Origin: Alphaproteobacteria bacterium
Lineage (GTDB): Bacteria > Pseudomonadota > Alphaproteobacteria > UBA6184
DNA: 28,234 nt
Assembly (NCBI GenBank): GCA_030433125.1
Contig: JAUIKZ010000005.1
Span: forward strand, 1-28,234
Direction of reading: 5' to 3'
The notes under the pieces are model-generated. The model was not told the origin of the DNA, made no database searches, and was given only the letters and a program-made list of their open reading frames with translations. How positions within the stretch are numbered: position 1 is the first letter of the stretch; the number at the start of each line of letters is the position of its first letter. Position numbers and translations under genes: made by a program. Below, piece by piece: positions 6,553 through 14,632 of the stretch.

Positions 6553-7803
6553 ATGATAAAATTCCTACGTTTTTTACCCTTTGTGCTCTGTATGTTACAG
6601 CCCTTTGCGTCAGGCCCAGCCCTTAGCAGCACCCACGAAGAAAATGTCACCATAGACCTAAGCGATCCTGAGTGGGCCCTCCAACCAGCTGAGTTTCGAG
6701 AGGAGGATGCCAGGCCTCGAGGAAGTTTAATGGCAGAATACTGTAAACAAATTCAAACCACAGATGGTCGAACACTTACTATCTTAGACTTGAAAGAATA
6801 CTTCCCCGTAAGAAGCCCAGTGCAGGAAAAACCCCTCCCCCGTCATCTTGAAGAAATGCACCTGTTTTTAGAGCGTGCGCAAATGCACATTGAATTGAAT
6901 CACCATGATCTTATCACGAATTACAAAGATTACGGCGCCACTATTCCTCTGTTTGCACTGTTTCGTTATATGGTCCACAGCATGTATCATGACAGTCGTC
7001 GGAGTTGGTGGTGTTTTCGAAGGTCAGTATACACCCTCCCCAATCAAGAAGAATACAATGAGCTCTTGCGCCGCTATCTAACATTTTACGCTTACGAAAA
7101 GGATGACTCTAATCTATTTAGTATAGTTGTATATGGCACCTTAATGAAAAGACCCACCATTTGTGGCCGCACCTTTTGTAAAGGGCACCGCAAAAAACCA
7201 ACCTCTATTTTAAAAGGTCCTTCGAAAATGCTTGCCGTTTTTGAAGAAAATTATCGCGCATGGCGAGAGGGACGGGTTTCTTATGAGAAGAATGAAGCAG
7301 CACTCATCCGAACACAACCCAATACGTGTTGGCAGCGCACCAAGCATTTTTCATTGTTGGGTTTGCCGCGCTTTTTTGTAAACCCACAATTGAACGTATC
7401 ATTACTCTTAAACGTGTGGCCTATGTGGGAAGCTCAGAGAACTAGACTGTTCGAGTCAACCACAAAAAGGTTAATCAGGTTAGTTAGCGACACCCCAGCA
7501 GGGTTGTTAAAAATGGCACTTTCTAAGGCCGTTATTAAGGATGACCGTTGGATACAGCCTCAAAGAGTGGACCTCAAAGACCTAGCCTTCGATATGATTG
7601 ATGAAATGAAAGTGGAACGCATGGCGCTTGACCATTTATACGCGTATTCATTCCTAGTAGGGGGAGGCAGCAGCCTTATCGCTTCCTTAATAACTTACAC
7701 TATAACGGAGGAAAATGGATATTTAATCGGCAAAACGCTTCTTGGCGTGGGGCTTTACGGGGTGCTGAGTTGGGCGACGTCTTTCAATTTTGTGCGCCTA
7801 TAG
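6553..7803 (+). CDS. Orphan exported or membrane-anchored protein
   Basis: I do not recognise this 416-residue product. It starts with an apparent signal peptide (MIKFLRFLPFVLCMLQPFAS) and ends with two hydrophobic segments near residues 360-412 (YSFLVGGGSSLIASLITY and LIGKTLLGVGLYGVLSWATS). The long middle is hydrophilic, with many aromatic and basic residues and a few cysteines (WWCFRR, TICGRTFCKGH, NTCW). One reading is a periplasmic domain held in the inner membrane by a C-terminal hairpin. The ATG at 6553 is chosen because it starts the signal peptide and AAGGAT lies upstream, slightly far; an upstream in-frame ATG at 6502 would bury the signal. It is a single gene between an ABC exporter and the convergent rnr. 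No catalytic motif is visible. Confidence 0.7.
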   Translation: MIKFLRFLPFVLCMLQPFASGPALSSTHEENVTIDLSDPEWALQPAEFREEDARPRGSLMAEYCKQIQTTDGRTLTILDLKEYFPVRSPVQEKPLPRHLEEMHLFLERAQMHIELNHHDLITNYKDYGATIPLFALFRYMVHSMYHDSRRSWWCFRRSVYTLPNQEEYNELLRRYLTFYAYEKDDSNLFSIVVYGTLMKRPTICGRTFCKGHRKKPTSILKGPSKMLAVFEENYRAWREGRVSYEKNEAALIRTQPNTCWQRTKHFSLLGLPRFFVNPQLNVSLLLNVWPMWEAQRTRLFESTTKRLIRLVSDTPAGLLKMALSKAVIKDDRWIQPQRVDLKDLAFDMIDEMKVERMALDHLYAYSFLVGGGSSLIASLITYTITEENGYLIGKTLLGVGLYGVLSWATSFNFVRL

Positions 7804-7832
7804 TTTTCCCTTGCCCCTCTTTGAGTTGTAAT

Positions 7833-7857
7833 GGCGCCGTAAACCACATGGGGCGCC
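7833..7857 (+). terminator. GC-rich hairpin between convergent genes, likely terminator
   Basis: GGCGCC (7833-7838) and GGCGCC (7852-7857) pair as a 6-bp all-GC stem with a 13-base loop. On the plus strand TTATTTCTT follows. It lies exactly between the orphan gene and the rnr stop codon. The T-tract is better on the plus strand, but the stem could serve both. Confidence 0.45.
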
Positions 7858-9900
7858 TTATTTCTTCCCACGCCTCCGCTTACCGCCTGGCTTGCCCTTT
7901 GGCTTTTGGCGCGTAGGGGCTTCGTAGGCATCCACTGGTTTGAAGTCTACAAAGCCCGAGTCTTCATTGGTTTTAAGAATGCGTACCTCAAGCTGTTGCC
8001 CGAGCTGATAAGTGCGGCGGGAGCGCTCGCCAATAAGCATGGCCTGCTCCTCATCATAAATGTAGTATTCATTGCCGAGGGCACGAATGGGCAGCAGCCC
8101 GCCAACACCAATGTCGTCAATCATCACGAACAGGCCCTTATTAAGCACATTGGTAATACGTGCAGTGAAGATCTTGTTCCCCTGTTGAGTAGCATATTGC
8201 GCAATATATTGTTTGGTCACCTCCCGTTCTGCATCCGCGGCTTGGCGCTCCGTTTGAGAAATGTGATGCCCGATTTCATCAAACTTTTCGGCCACAGCCG
8301 GATGCAAACCGTCATCTCCCAGGCTAAAGAGTTGGATGAGGCTGCGGTGCACCAACAAATCACTATACCGCCGGATGGGTGAGGTGAAATGGCCATAATA
8401 ATCAAGGTTTAAGCCATAGTGCCCAATGTTGTGGGGCTGATACTTCGCCTGGGATTGGGTGCGTAATACCAAGTCACTTACCGTGGATTCGAGCTCGGTC
8501 CCCTCTGCTTTTTCAAGCACCTTGTTAAAATCATGCTGCGAGGTGAACGCCGCCCTATTTTGAATAAGCTTAAACTGAATCAATTGTCGCTTTAAATTTT
8601 CTACACGAAGGGGGTCTGGCTTATCATGCACACGATACATACAAGGGGCTTCGGCATTACTAAGTGCTGTCGCGGCCGCTACGTTCGCCAGCACCATCAT
8701 TTCTTCAATAAGCTGATGGCTTTGTAAAGCAACCCGTTGGCTCAACCCCTTTATGGCGCCATGCTCATCAAAGTCCACCTTCCATTCAGGAGAGTTTATG
8801 TTCAATGCCCCGCGTTTATCACGGGCCGCACGCAACACATGGTAGGCCTCATAAAGCGGCGAAATGACATCATGCCATAGCGGGTGGTGGGTGTGGCGCT
8901 GCTCATAGGCTTGTTGAATTTCCTCATACGTAAAACGATGATGGGAGCGCATCAACCCCCGGAAGAATTTATATTTTTTCAGCTTTCCTTTTTTATCAAT
9001 ATCCATATGCACACCCATGCAGGCCCGGTCCTCATTCGGCACCAATGAACAAAGGTTGTTAGACAAGCGCTCCGGCAACATGGGAATTACACGGTTAGGG
9101 AAGTAAACCGAGTTACCTCGTTTGTAGGCTTCGGTGTCCAAATGGCTGCCTTGCTTTACGTAATGGGCCACATCCGCAATGGCCACAGTAATGCGCCAGC
9201 CGGTGTCTGTTTGGCGGGCATAAACGGCGTCATCAAAATCTTTGGCATCGGCGCCATCAATCGTCACCAGAGGAAGGTGTCGTAGGTCTTCCCGCTTGCC
9301 TAGAACGGGCGCCTTAAGTTTTTTCGCTTCTTCCAACACATGGGGTGGGAACTCTGTGGGGAGGTCATGTTTCTGAATAGCAAAATCAACCACATCGGTG
9401 GGGTGCTTAGAAGCCAGCTTTGGCGCCGCCTCCCCGCCTCGCACCAACGTGCGCAATAGTTTGAACACCAAACCTTCTTTTTGCTGCATGCCCCGCAACA
9501 GCACGGTGTCCCCTACCCTGGCATGGGGCCCATGTGTTTGCAGCGTAATATCTTGCACCTCATCATTTAAGGGGGAGGAAACAAACTGCACCCGTGCTGT
9601 GTGCTTATGTAGCTTGAGTATTTTTGCTTCCACCAAAAAGCGTTTTTTAAGCCGCCTCTGCCACGCAGGCTCGGTCGCACCTCCGTTATTACCCATATCC
9701 TTTAGCGCGGCATTAATAACCTCTTTAAAGGCCATGGCAATGTTAGAGGGGATGTTAAAAGCTTTTATAAGGCGGCGCTTGCTTTTAAACCCGCCATCCA
9801 CCTTTATAAACTCTTTTACGTCATCCACGGTGGGTAGTTTGTCTAGTTGTTTCATACGTAATATCTTTTTTCTATATTCATGTTTTTTAATATACATCAT
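7858..9900 (-). CDS. rnr: Ribonuclease R
   Basis: RNase R is a processive 3'-5' exoribonuclease that degrades structured RNA, rRNA fragments and tmRNA-tagged mRNAs. The 680-residue product has a winged-helix/cold-shock N-terminal part, the catalytic RNB domain and a C-terminal S1 domain (about 575-650, TARITNVLNKGLFVMIDD). It ends in a basic tail rich in Lys, Arg and Gly. The catalytic magnesium-binding aspartates are in TIDGADAKDFDDAV (Asp215, 221, 223 and 224 by my count). HYGLNLDYYGHFTSPIRRYS is the conserved RNB block. It is shorter than E. coli RNase R (813), mostly at the termini. The ATG at 9900 is chosen because AAGGAGA precedes it at ideal spacing; an alternative ATG at 9855 lacks this. 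No clear promoter is visible upstream. Confidence 0.96.
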   Translation of the reverse strand: MMYIKKHEYRKKILRMKQLDKLPTVDDVKEFIKVDGGFKSKRRLIKAFNIPSNIAMAFKEVINAALKDMGNNGGATEPAWQRRLKKRFLVEAKILKLHKHTARVQFVSSPLNDEVQDITLQTHGPHARVGDTVLLRGMQQKEGLVFKLLRTLVRGGEAAPKLASKHPTDVVDFAIQKHDLPTEFPPHVLEEAKKLKAPVLGKREDLRHLPLVTIDGADAKDFDDAVYARQTDTGWRITVAIADVAHYVKQGSHLDTEAYKRGNSVYFPNRVIPMLPERLSNNLCSLVPNEDRACMGVHMDIDKKGKLKKYKFFRGLMRSHHRFTYEEIQQAYEQRHTHHPLWHDVISPLYEAYHVLRAARDKRGALNINSPEWKVDFDEHGAIKGLSQRVALQSHQLIEEMMVLANVAAATALSNAEAPCMYRVHDKPDPLRVENLKRQLIQFKLIQNRAAFTSQHDFNKVLEKAEGTELESTVSDLVLRTQSQAKYQPHNIGHYGLNLDYYGHFTSPIRRYSDLLVHRSLIQLFSLGDDGLHPAVAEKFDEIGHHISQTERQAADAEREVTKQYIAQYATQQGNKIFTARITNVLNKGLFVMIDDIGVGGLLPIRALGNEYYIYDEEQAMLIGERSRRTYQLGQQLEVRILKTNEDSGFVDFKPVDAYEAPTRQKPKGKPGGKRRRGKK

Positions 9901-9958
9901 TATAAGGTCTCCTTGTTGAGATTGAAAGGTTAATACATTTTTATTTACGAAAAGCGCC

Positions 9959-10180
9959 TCAGCCCAACGGCCAAAACACCTTGGAAAGCTTGGTATCTAA
10001 CGGCAAAACGCTAGTGCGCAAAGCTTGTGGATTGAGTAAATGAGGAAGAAACCCCACCTTGAACGAATAACCAAAATAGAGGATAAAAGTTAACAGAAGG
10101 TTAAAAAATATAAAAAAACGCGGCAACAAAACCCCACATAATATATTGTTCTTTTTGCTTACAAGAAAATATATACCCAT
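9959..10180 (-). CDS. Doubtful small membrane protein
   Basis: This open frame of 73 codons begins MGIYFLVSKKNNILCGVLLP and has one strongly hydrophobic segment (FFIFFNLLLTFILYFGYSF), then a short polar tail. It lies upstream of rnr on the same strand. There is no properly spaced ribosome-binding site (AGG abuts the ATG) and no family resemblance I can name. It could be a small single-pass membrane protein or a chance frame in AT-rich DNA. Confidence 0.22.
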   Translation of the reverse strand: MGIYFLVSKKNNILCGVLLPRFFIFFNLLLTFILYFGYSFKVGFLPHLLNPQALRTSVLPLDTKLSKVFWPLG

Positions 10181-10234
10181 CCTAAAGCAAGAGAGTGTGT
10201 CAAGAGAAGGGCGCGTTCTGCAGCGGCAGCACGC

Positions 10235-10332
10235 GGGGGCTGGACCTTCATTGGGCTTTCCGCCCCAATGAAGCGGCACGCGCAGCGAGCCGTAGAGGCT
10301 TTGGCTTTCCGCCAAAGGCTCGTCCAGCCCCC
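10235..10332. repeat. GC-rich palindromic element that folds as a three-way junction
   Basis: A closing stem of 11 bp (GGGGGCTGGAC 10235-10245 / GTCCAGCCCCC 10322-10332) encloses two hairpins. Arm A has 10 bp (CTTCATTGGG 10246-10255 / CCCAATGAAG 10264-10273). Arm C has 5 bp (GAGCC 10287-10291 / GGCTC 10317-10321) plus 7 bp (CTTTGGC 10299-10305 / GCCAAAG 10311-10317; one G is shared, so one pair must yield). Arms A and C directly abut the closing stem. Both arms end in the same apical sequence, GGC-TTTCC-GCC on the plus strand. About 66 percent of 10231-10340 is G or C, against about 32 percent in 10081-10140. It could be a structured RNA, a dispersed palindromic repeat or a DNA cruciform; the transcribed strand, if any, is unknown. 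Confidence 0.7.
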
Positions 10333-10454
10333 CGAGCGAAGCCCGCGAAGATTAGCCCGCAACTTTACACGCGAGCGCTTTAGGGTATCTTGTAACAAAG
10401 CAAAAATAATAAGATTTATAAACAAGCTATCCCATTTTTTATTTATATGCATAG

Positions 10455-10483
10455 TTGCGGGTTGGGCGCACCTTCAGTATACT
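10455..10483 (+). promoter_or_regulatory. Sigma70-type promoter of the gatCAB operon
   Basis: TTGCGG (10455-10460) and TATACT (10478-10483) are separated by exactly 17 bases. The -10 box matches consensus at 5 of 6 positions. The predicted start near 10490 gives a leader of about 24 bases before the gatC ATG. Confidence 0.6.
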
Positions 10484-10513
10484 CAGGCTTAAGTAAAAAT
10501 AAAGAGTGTACCT

Positions 10514-10801
10514 ATGAGCAAAAATGAAATTACCCCCGATCTAGTGGAAAAAGTGGCTTTCTTAGCGCGCATTAAGCTGCAACCCGCTGAAGTACAACGC
10601 TATACCGAAGACCTTAAAGGCGTCTTTAATTGGTTAGAACAACTCAATGAAGTGAACTTTGATGACGTTGAGCTAGAGGATAATGTCCCGACGCTGTTAC
10701 GTGAGGATGCCATTACGGACGGCAACAAGCTTGAAGATATTGTGCACAATGCACCGCAGCAGAATTTTGGTATGTTTAGTGTTCCTAAGGTAGTGGAGTA
10801 A
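10514..10801 (+). CDS. gatC: Aspartyl/glutamyl-tRNA amidotransferase subunit C
   Basis: GatC is the small subunit that holds GatA and GatB together in the amidotransferase converting Glu-tRNA(Gln), and often Asp-tRNA(Asn), to the amidated forms. The 95-residue product has the usual length and the family blocks KVAFLARIKLQPAEVQRYTE and GVFNWLEQLNEVNFDDVE, then the C-terminal wrap that ends NFGMFSVPKVVE, matching the typical F.VPKVVE ending. It starts the operon: gatA follows after 3 bases. The ribosome-binding site (GAGTG) is modest. Confidence 0.95.
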   Translation: MSKNEITPDLVEKVAFLARIKLQPAEVQRYTEDLKGVFNWLEQLNEVNFDDVELEDNVPTLLREDAITDGNKLEDIVHNAPQQNFGMFSVPKVVE

Positions 10802-10804
10802 GAG

Positions 10805-12265
10805 ATGTCTTTAACATTTAAAACCATAAAAGAGGCGAAAGAAGGCCTGCAAAACAAAGAGTTCACCGTAAAAGAATTGGTGCAAGAGCACATTGACCGC
10901 ATTGAAGCCCATCGCCAGTTAAACGCCTACGTGACCGATACCTTTGAACAGGCGTTGACGCAGGCAGAACAGGCGCAACAACGTTACAATACTGGCGAGG
11001 CTCGCGGCCTTGAAGGCATTCCCTTGGGTATTAAAGATTTGTATTGCACAAAGGGTGTTAAAACCACGGCCTGCTCTAAAATCCTACATAACTTTGTACC
11101 TCCCTATGAATCTACCGTGACGCAAAATTTGTTTGACGCCGGCGCTATTATGCTGGGTAAGCTGAACATGGATGAGTTCGCCATGGGCTCGGCTAACTTA
11201 TACTCTCACTTTGGGGCGGCCAAAAGCCCGTGGAAAAATGGTGAGAAGCATTTAGTGCCTGGCGGGTCTTCTGGTGGCTCCGCTGGGGCGGTTGCCGGCT
11301 ATTTAGCCATGGGCGCCACGGGGTCTGATACGGGGGGGTCCATCCGCCAGCCGGCGGCCTTTTGTGGCATCGTGGGTATTAAGCCCACCTACGGCCGCTG
11401 CTCGCGCTATGGTATGATGGCGTTCGCCTCCTCCCTTGATCAAGCGGGGCCCATCACACGGAGCGTGTATGATGCGGCGCTTTTGCTGGAGCACATGGCC
11501 AGCTTTGATGCCAAAGACGCTACCTCAAAAAATGTAAAGGTGCCTTCTTATGCGGCCAATATAAACAAAGATATCAAAGGCCTTAAGGTGGGGATTCCGA
11601 AAGAGTACAACATGTCCGGCATGGACCCTGAAATCGGCAAAGCCTGGGAAGAGGCGCAACAGTGGCTAAAAGCCCAGGGGGCAGAATTGGTAGAGGTGTC
11701 GTTACCGAACACACAATATGCCCTACCCGCTTATTATATTATTGCGCCGGCCGAGGCCTCCTCTAACCTCGCCCGTTATGATGGGGTGCGTTATGGCCAT
11801 CGCGCCGAGAGCTTTGAAAACCTGAATGATATGTATTGTAGCACACGTGGTGAAGGGTTTGGCGCCGAGGTGAAAAAGCGCTTGATTATTGGCACTTATG
11901 TGTTGTCCGCCGGGCACTATGACGCCTATTACCTAAAAGCGAAAAAGGTGCAACAGCTGATACGCAATGACTTCAAAAACGCCTTTAAGGACGTGGATGT
12001 TATGCTAACCCCCACAACCCCTACCCCGGCCTTTACAGAAGGGGAAGAGCCAAAAGACCCCGTTACCATGTATCTAAATGATGTGCTAACGGTTTCCGCA
12101 AACATCGCGGGAATTCCGGGGATGTCGGTGCCCACACACCTCACCCAAGCAGGGCTGCCCATTGGCATGCAGCTTTTAGGCCCTCACTTTAGAGAGGATA
12201 CATTATTTAACGTGGGCGCGGCTCTCGAAGAGGTGGCGCAATTTCCAATGTTCCCGAAGCAATAG
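10805..12265 (+). CDS. gatA: Aspartyl/glutamyl-tRNA amidotransferase subunit A
   Basis: GatA is the glutaminase subunit that releases ammonia for tRNA-dependent amidation. The 486-residue product shows the amidase signature with the Ser-cisSer-Lys triad: the lysine in PLGIKDLY (about 77), the cis-serine in GGSSGGSAGAVA (about 155) and the nucleophilic serine in GSDTGGSIRQPAAFCG (about 179). GIKPTYGRCSRYGMMAFASS and SLDQAGPITRS follow as in all GatA proteins. Length is normal and no key residue is missing. The gene lies between gatC and gatB (9 bases to the next start). The presence of gatCAB suggests that Gln-tRNA, and perhaps Asn-tRNA, is made by the indirect route in this organism. Confidence 0.97.
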   Translation: MSLTFKTIKEAKEGLQNKEFTVKELVQEHIDRIEAHRQLNAYVTDTFEQALTQAEQAQQRYNTGEARGLEGIPLGIKDLYCTKGVKTTACSKILHNFVPPYESTVTQNLFDAGAIMLGKLNMDEFAMGSANLYSHFGAAKSPWKNGEKHLVPGGSSGGSAGAVAGYLAMGATGSDTGGSIRQPAAFCGIVGIKPTYGRCSRYGMMAFASSLDQAGPITRSVYDAALLLEHMASFDAKDATSKNVKVPSYAANINKDIKGLKVGIPKEYNMSGMDPEIGKAWEEAQQWLKAQGAELVEVSLPNTQYALPAYYIIAPAEASSNLARYDGVRYGHRAESFENLNDMYCSTRGEGFGAEVKKRLIIGTYVLSAGHYDAYYLKAKKVQQLIRNDFKNAFKDVDVMLTPTTPTPAFTEGEEPKDPVTMYLNDVLTVSANIAGIPGMSVPTHLTQAGLPIGMQLLGPHFREDTLFNVGAALEEVAQFPMFPKQ

Positions 12266-12274
12266 GAGAAAAAC

Positions 12275-13753
12275 ATGAGCAATACAAATTTATATAAAGG
12301 TGAGACGGGCGAATGGGAAGTGGTGATTGGCCTCGAAATTCACGCCCAGGTGGTGTCTAAGTCTAAGCTGTTTTCTGGGGCGGCAACTGCATTTGGTGCC
12401 GACCCCAACACACAGGTGTCGCTTGTAGATTCTGGGTTTCCGGGCATGCTACCCGTGTTAAACCGCGAGTGTGTGCGCCAAGCCATTCGTACCGGCCTGG
12501 GCTTGAACTGTGAGATTAACAAATGGTCACGGTTTGATCGTAAAAACTATTTCTACCCAGACCTTCCTAATGGGTATCAGATTTCGCAGTTTTATCACCC
12601 GCTCGTGGGGCCTGGTAAAGTGCTAGTAGACTTAAGCGATGGCTCACAAAAAGAGGTGCGCATTCACCATATTCACTTGGAGCAAGATGCGGGGAAGAGT
12701 ATTCATGACCTTAGCCCCGATAAAAGCTACATCGACCTTAACCGCGCAGGCGTGGCACTTATGGAGCTGGTAACAGAGCCCGACATGCGCAGTGTAGAAG
12801 AGGCCCAAAACTTTGTGAAGAAGCTGCGGTCTATTTTGCGCTACTTAGGCACCTGCGATGGTAACATGGAAGAGGGCTCCATGCGTTGTGATATCAACGT
12901 GTCGGTGCGCCGCCCTGGTGATGAATATGGCACCCGAACGGAAACTAAAAACGTGAACTCTCTGCGGTTTATGGGGCAAGCCATTGAATATGAAGTACAA
13001 CGGCAGATCGAGCTAATCGAATCGGGTGGCAGCGTAGTGCAAGAAACCCGCTTGTTCGACCCCACCAAAGGGGAAACCCGCTCTATGCGTACAAAAGAGG
13101 AATCGAATGATTATCGTTATTTCCCCGACCCCGACTTGCTGCCGCTGATTGTTGAGCAAGCTGAGATTGATGAATTGCGTGAAAGCCTGCCAGAGCTACC
13201 CGATGAAAAGGTGAATCGTTATGTTACTACGTTTGGCCTCAAGCCGTACGATGCACAAGTGCTAGTGATGGAAAAAGAAACCACGCAGTATTTTGAGGCA
13301 GGGTTAACAGATATTAAAAATAAAAAAGAGGGCCCGAAGCTTTATGCTAACTGGGTGACAGGCGAGCTTTTTGGCGCTTTGAACAAGGAAAGCTTAGGCG
13401 TTACAGAGTCTAAAGTTTCTGCAAGCCATTTAGCTTCGTTAATAAATCTTATCACAGACAACATTATTTCTGGTAAAATTGCAAAAGATGTGTTTGGATA
13501 TATGTGGACAGAAGGTGGCTCACCCGAATCAATAGTAGAATCTAAGGGGCTTAAACAGGTAACTGATGAAGACGAAATCCGAACAATTGTTGCAGATGTT
13601 TTGGCGAAGAATGATGCAAAAGTTACCGAATACAAAGCTGGTAAAGATAAGCTATTTGGGTTCTTTGTAGGGCAAGTAATGAAAGCCATGCAAGGAAAGG
13701 GCAACCCCGAAGTTGTTAACATGATATTAAAGAGGTTGTTGAATGATGAATAA
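12275..13753 (+). CDS. gatB: Aspartyl/glutamyl-tRNA amidotransferase subunit B
   Basis: GatB is the kinase/amidotransferase subunit that activates the tRNA-bound Glu or Asp and accepts ammonia through the channel from GatA. The 492-residue product begins with EWEVVIGLEIHAQ and carries the family signature IDLNRAGVALMELVTEPD, then GSMRCDINVSVR and the C-terminal YqeY-like tail (from about residue 340) that binds the tRNA elbow. GGAGAA precedes the ATG. The 3' quarter, from about 13390, is clearly more AT-rich than the rest: 27 percent GC in 13441-13500 against 55 percent in 12301-12360. The end overlaps the start of the dapD remnant by 8-11 bases, so dapD was translated from this operon. Confidence 0.97.
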   Translation: MSNTNLYKGETGEWEVVIGLEIHAQVVSKSKLFSGAATAFGADPNTQVSLVDSGFPGMLPVLNRECVRQAIRTGLGLNCEINKWSRFDRKNYFYPDLPNGYQISQFYHPLVGPGKVLVDLSDGSQKEVRIHHIHLEQDAGKSIHDLSPDKSYIDLNRAGVALMELVTEPDMRSVEEAQNFVKKLRSILRYLGTCDGNMEEGSMRCDINVSVRRPGDEYGTRTETKNVNSLRFMGQAIEYEVQRQIELIESGGSVVQETRLFDPTKGETRSMRTKEESNDYRYFPDPDLLPLIVEQAEIDELRESLPELPDEKVNRYVTTFGLKPYDAQVLVMEKETTQYFEAGLTDIKNKKEGPKLYANWVTGELFGALNKESLGVTESKVSASHLASLINLITDNIISGKIAKDVFGYMWTEGGSPESIVESKGLKQVTDEDEIRTIVADVLAKNDAKVTEYKAGKDKLFGFFVGQVMKAMQGKGNPEVVNMILKRLLNDE

Positions 13754-14491
13754 CTTTGAAGGGCTTGCAGGTTACATTGACGAAATATATGCAAACAAAA
13801 AGCTTTTAAAAGAGAGCAGTGCGCAAAATGCGATAGAGTCTGTTTTAGAGCTTCTTGACGCGGGGCGTATTAAAGTCTCTCAGAAAATTGATGGAAAATG
13901 GCATACCCACCAATGGATAAAGAAAGCCATACTTTTATCTTTTTCGGCTAAAGAGAACAAAACCCTCTCGGATGGCGTACATCAATATTATGATAAAATT
14001 CCCATTAAAGGGCTGCACACGTCGGCCACTGAGTTCAAAGCACATAACACGCGTTTTGTGCCTGGGTCGGTGGTAAGGCACGGATCTTACGTGGGACCAA
14101 ATGGAATACTTATGCCCTCCTTTATTAACATCGGCGCCCATGTAGGACAGGGCACCATGATTGATACGTGGTCAACCGTTGGCTCCTGTGCGCAGATTGG
14201 TGAAAACTGTCATATTTCAGGTGGCGTTGGTATTGGCGGGGTGTTAGAGCCTTTACAAGCAAACCCCGTGATTATTGAAGACAACTGCTTTATTGGCGCC
14301 CGAAGCGAAATTGCGGAGGGGGTGCTAAAGGACGTGTACCGGCGTATTCTGTGGTTGTACCTGGAAGTCGCCCGAGCAAAAACGGTTTGCACCTAAATTG
14401 CGCTGTTATCGTAAAACGTGTGAATGAAAAAACACGTGAAAAAACTGCTGTGAATGACATTTTGCGTGAGGCCGTTAACTTAGACGGCTAA
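13743..14491 (+). pseudogene. dapD: Tetrahydrodipicolinate N-succinyltransferase, broken by an internal deletion and frameshift
   Basis: DapD catalyses the succinylation of tetrahydrodipicolinate in the lysine/meso-diaminopimelate pathway. The reading frame from 13743 (or the adjacent ATG at 13746) follows the family through the left-handed beta-helix, including SVVRHGSYVGPNGILMPSF, GTMIDTWSTVGSCAQIG and NCFIGARSEIAEGV. It then leaves the family and stops at 14396 after 217 codons. In the next frame, from about 14327 to the stop at 14491, the C-terminus continues: GRVPAYSVVVPGSRPSKNG and LNCAVIVKRVNEKTREKT. Compared with the family, about 30 residues between EGV and GRVP are missing, and the frame relation implies a loss of 3n+1 bases. 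The missing part includes coils of the helix near the active site and CoA region, so activity is unlikely. It is the last gene of the gatCAB operon. Confidence 0.88.
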
Positions 14492-14496
14492 CTTAA

Positions 14497-14573
14497 TGGC
14501 GTGCCCGGAGGGATTCGAACCCCCGACTTTTGCCTCCGGAGGGCAACGCTCTATCCAGCTGAGCTACGGGCAC
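14497..14573 (-). tRNA. tRNA-Arg(CCG)
   Basis: The minus strand folds as a full cloverleaf of 77 bases: acceptor GTGCCCG (14573-14567) pairs with CGGGCAC (14507-14501), the D arm is GCTC/GAGC, the anticodon arm is TTGCC-CTCCGGA-GGCAA and the T arm has the TTCGAAT loop. The anticodon loop reads CCG in positions 34-36, for the arginine codon CGG. The 3' CCA is encoded (14499-14497). The gene lies between the dapD remnant and dapE, pointing against both. Confidence 0.96.
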
Positions 14574-14584
14574 GCAACAGGTTC

Positions 14585-14613
14585 AAATTACTGTAGTTAC
14601 TAAAAAAATGCAA
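14585..14613 (-). promoter_or_regulatory. Promoter of tRNA-Arg
   Basis: On the minus strand TTGCAT (14613-14608) and TAATTT (14590-14585) are separated by 17 bases and sit about 12 bases before the tRNA 5' end. Confidence 0.5.
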
Positions 14614-14632
14614 CACTGATGGAATATAATCT

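Larger units (their letters stand above)
9901..10513 (-). other. Long intergenic region between rnr and gatC
   Basis: This 613-base gap between divergent genes is AT-rich at both ends and carries a GC-rich structured element at 10235-10332. I see the rnr ribosome-binding site at its left end and the gatC promoter at 10455-10483. Open frames crossing the GC-rich element on both strands are probably by-products of its palindromes. One short frame (9959-10180) is listed separately with low confidence. Confidence 0.6.

Noticed and set aside
9398..9919. Plus-strand open frame of 173 codons antisense to rnr
   Set aside because: It is fully contained opposite the conserved rnr gene and its low-complexity, Ser/Cys-rich product looks like a shadow translation.
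10198..10203. TTGACA on the minus strand left of the GC-rich element
   Set aside because: The nearest TATATA-like box is about 22 bases away, too far for a normal promoter.
10159..10492. Overlapping open frames on both strands through the GC-rich element
   Set aside because: They arise because the palindromic GC-rich DNA lacks stop codons; none has a ribosome-binding site or family match.
14327..14491. dapD C-terminus as a separate small gene
   Set aside because: It matches the DapD C-terminal tail, has no start codon with a ribosome-binding site, and is best explained as the out-of-frame end of the broken dapD.
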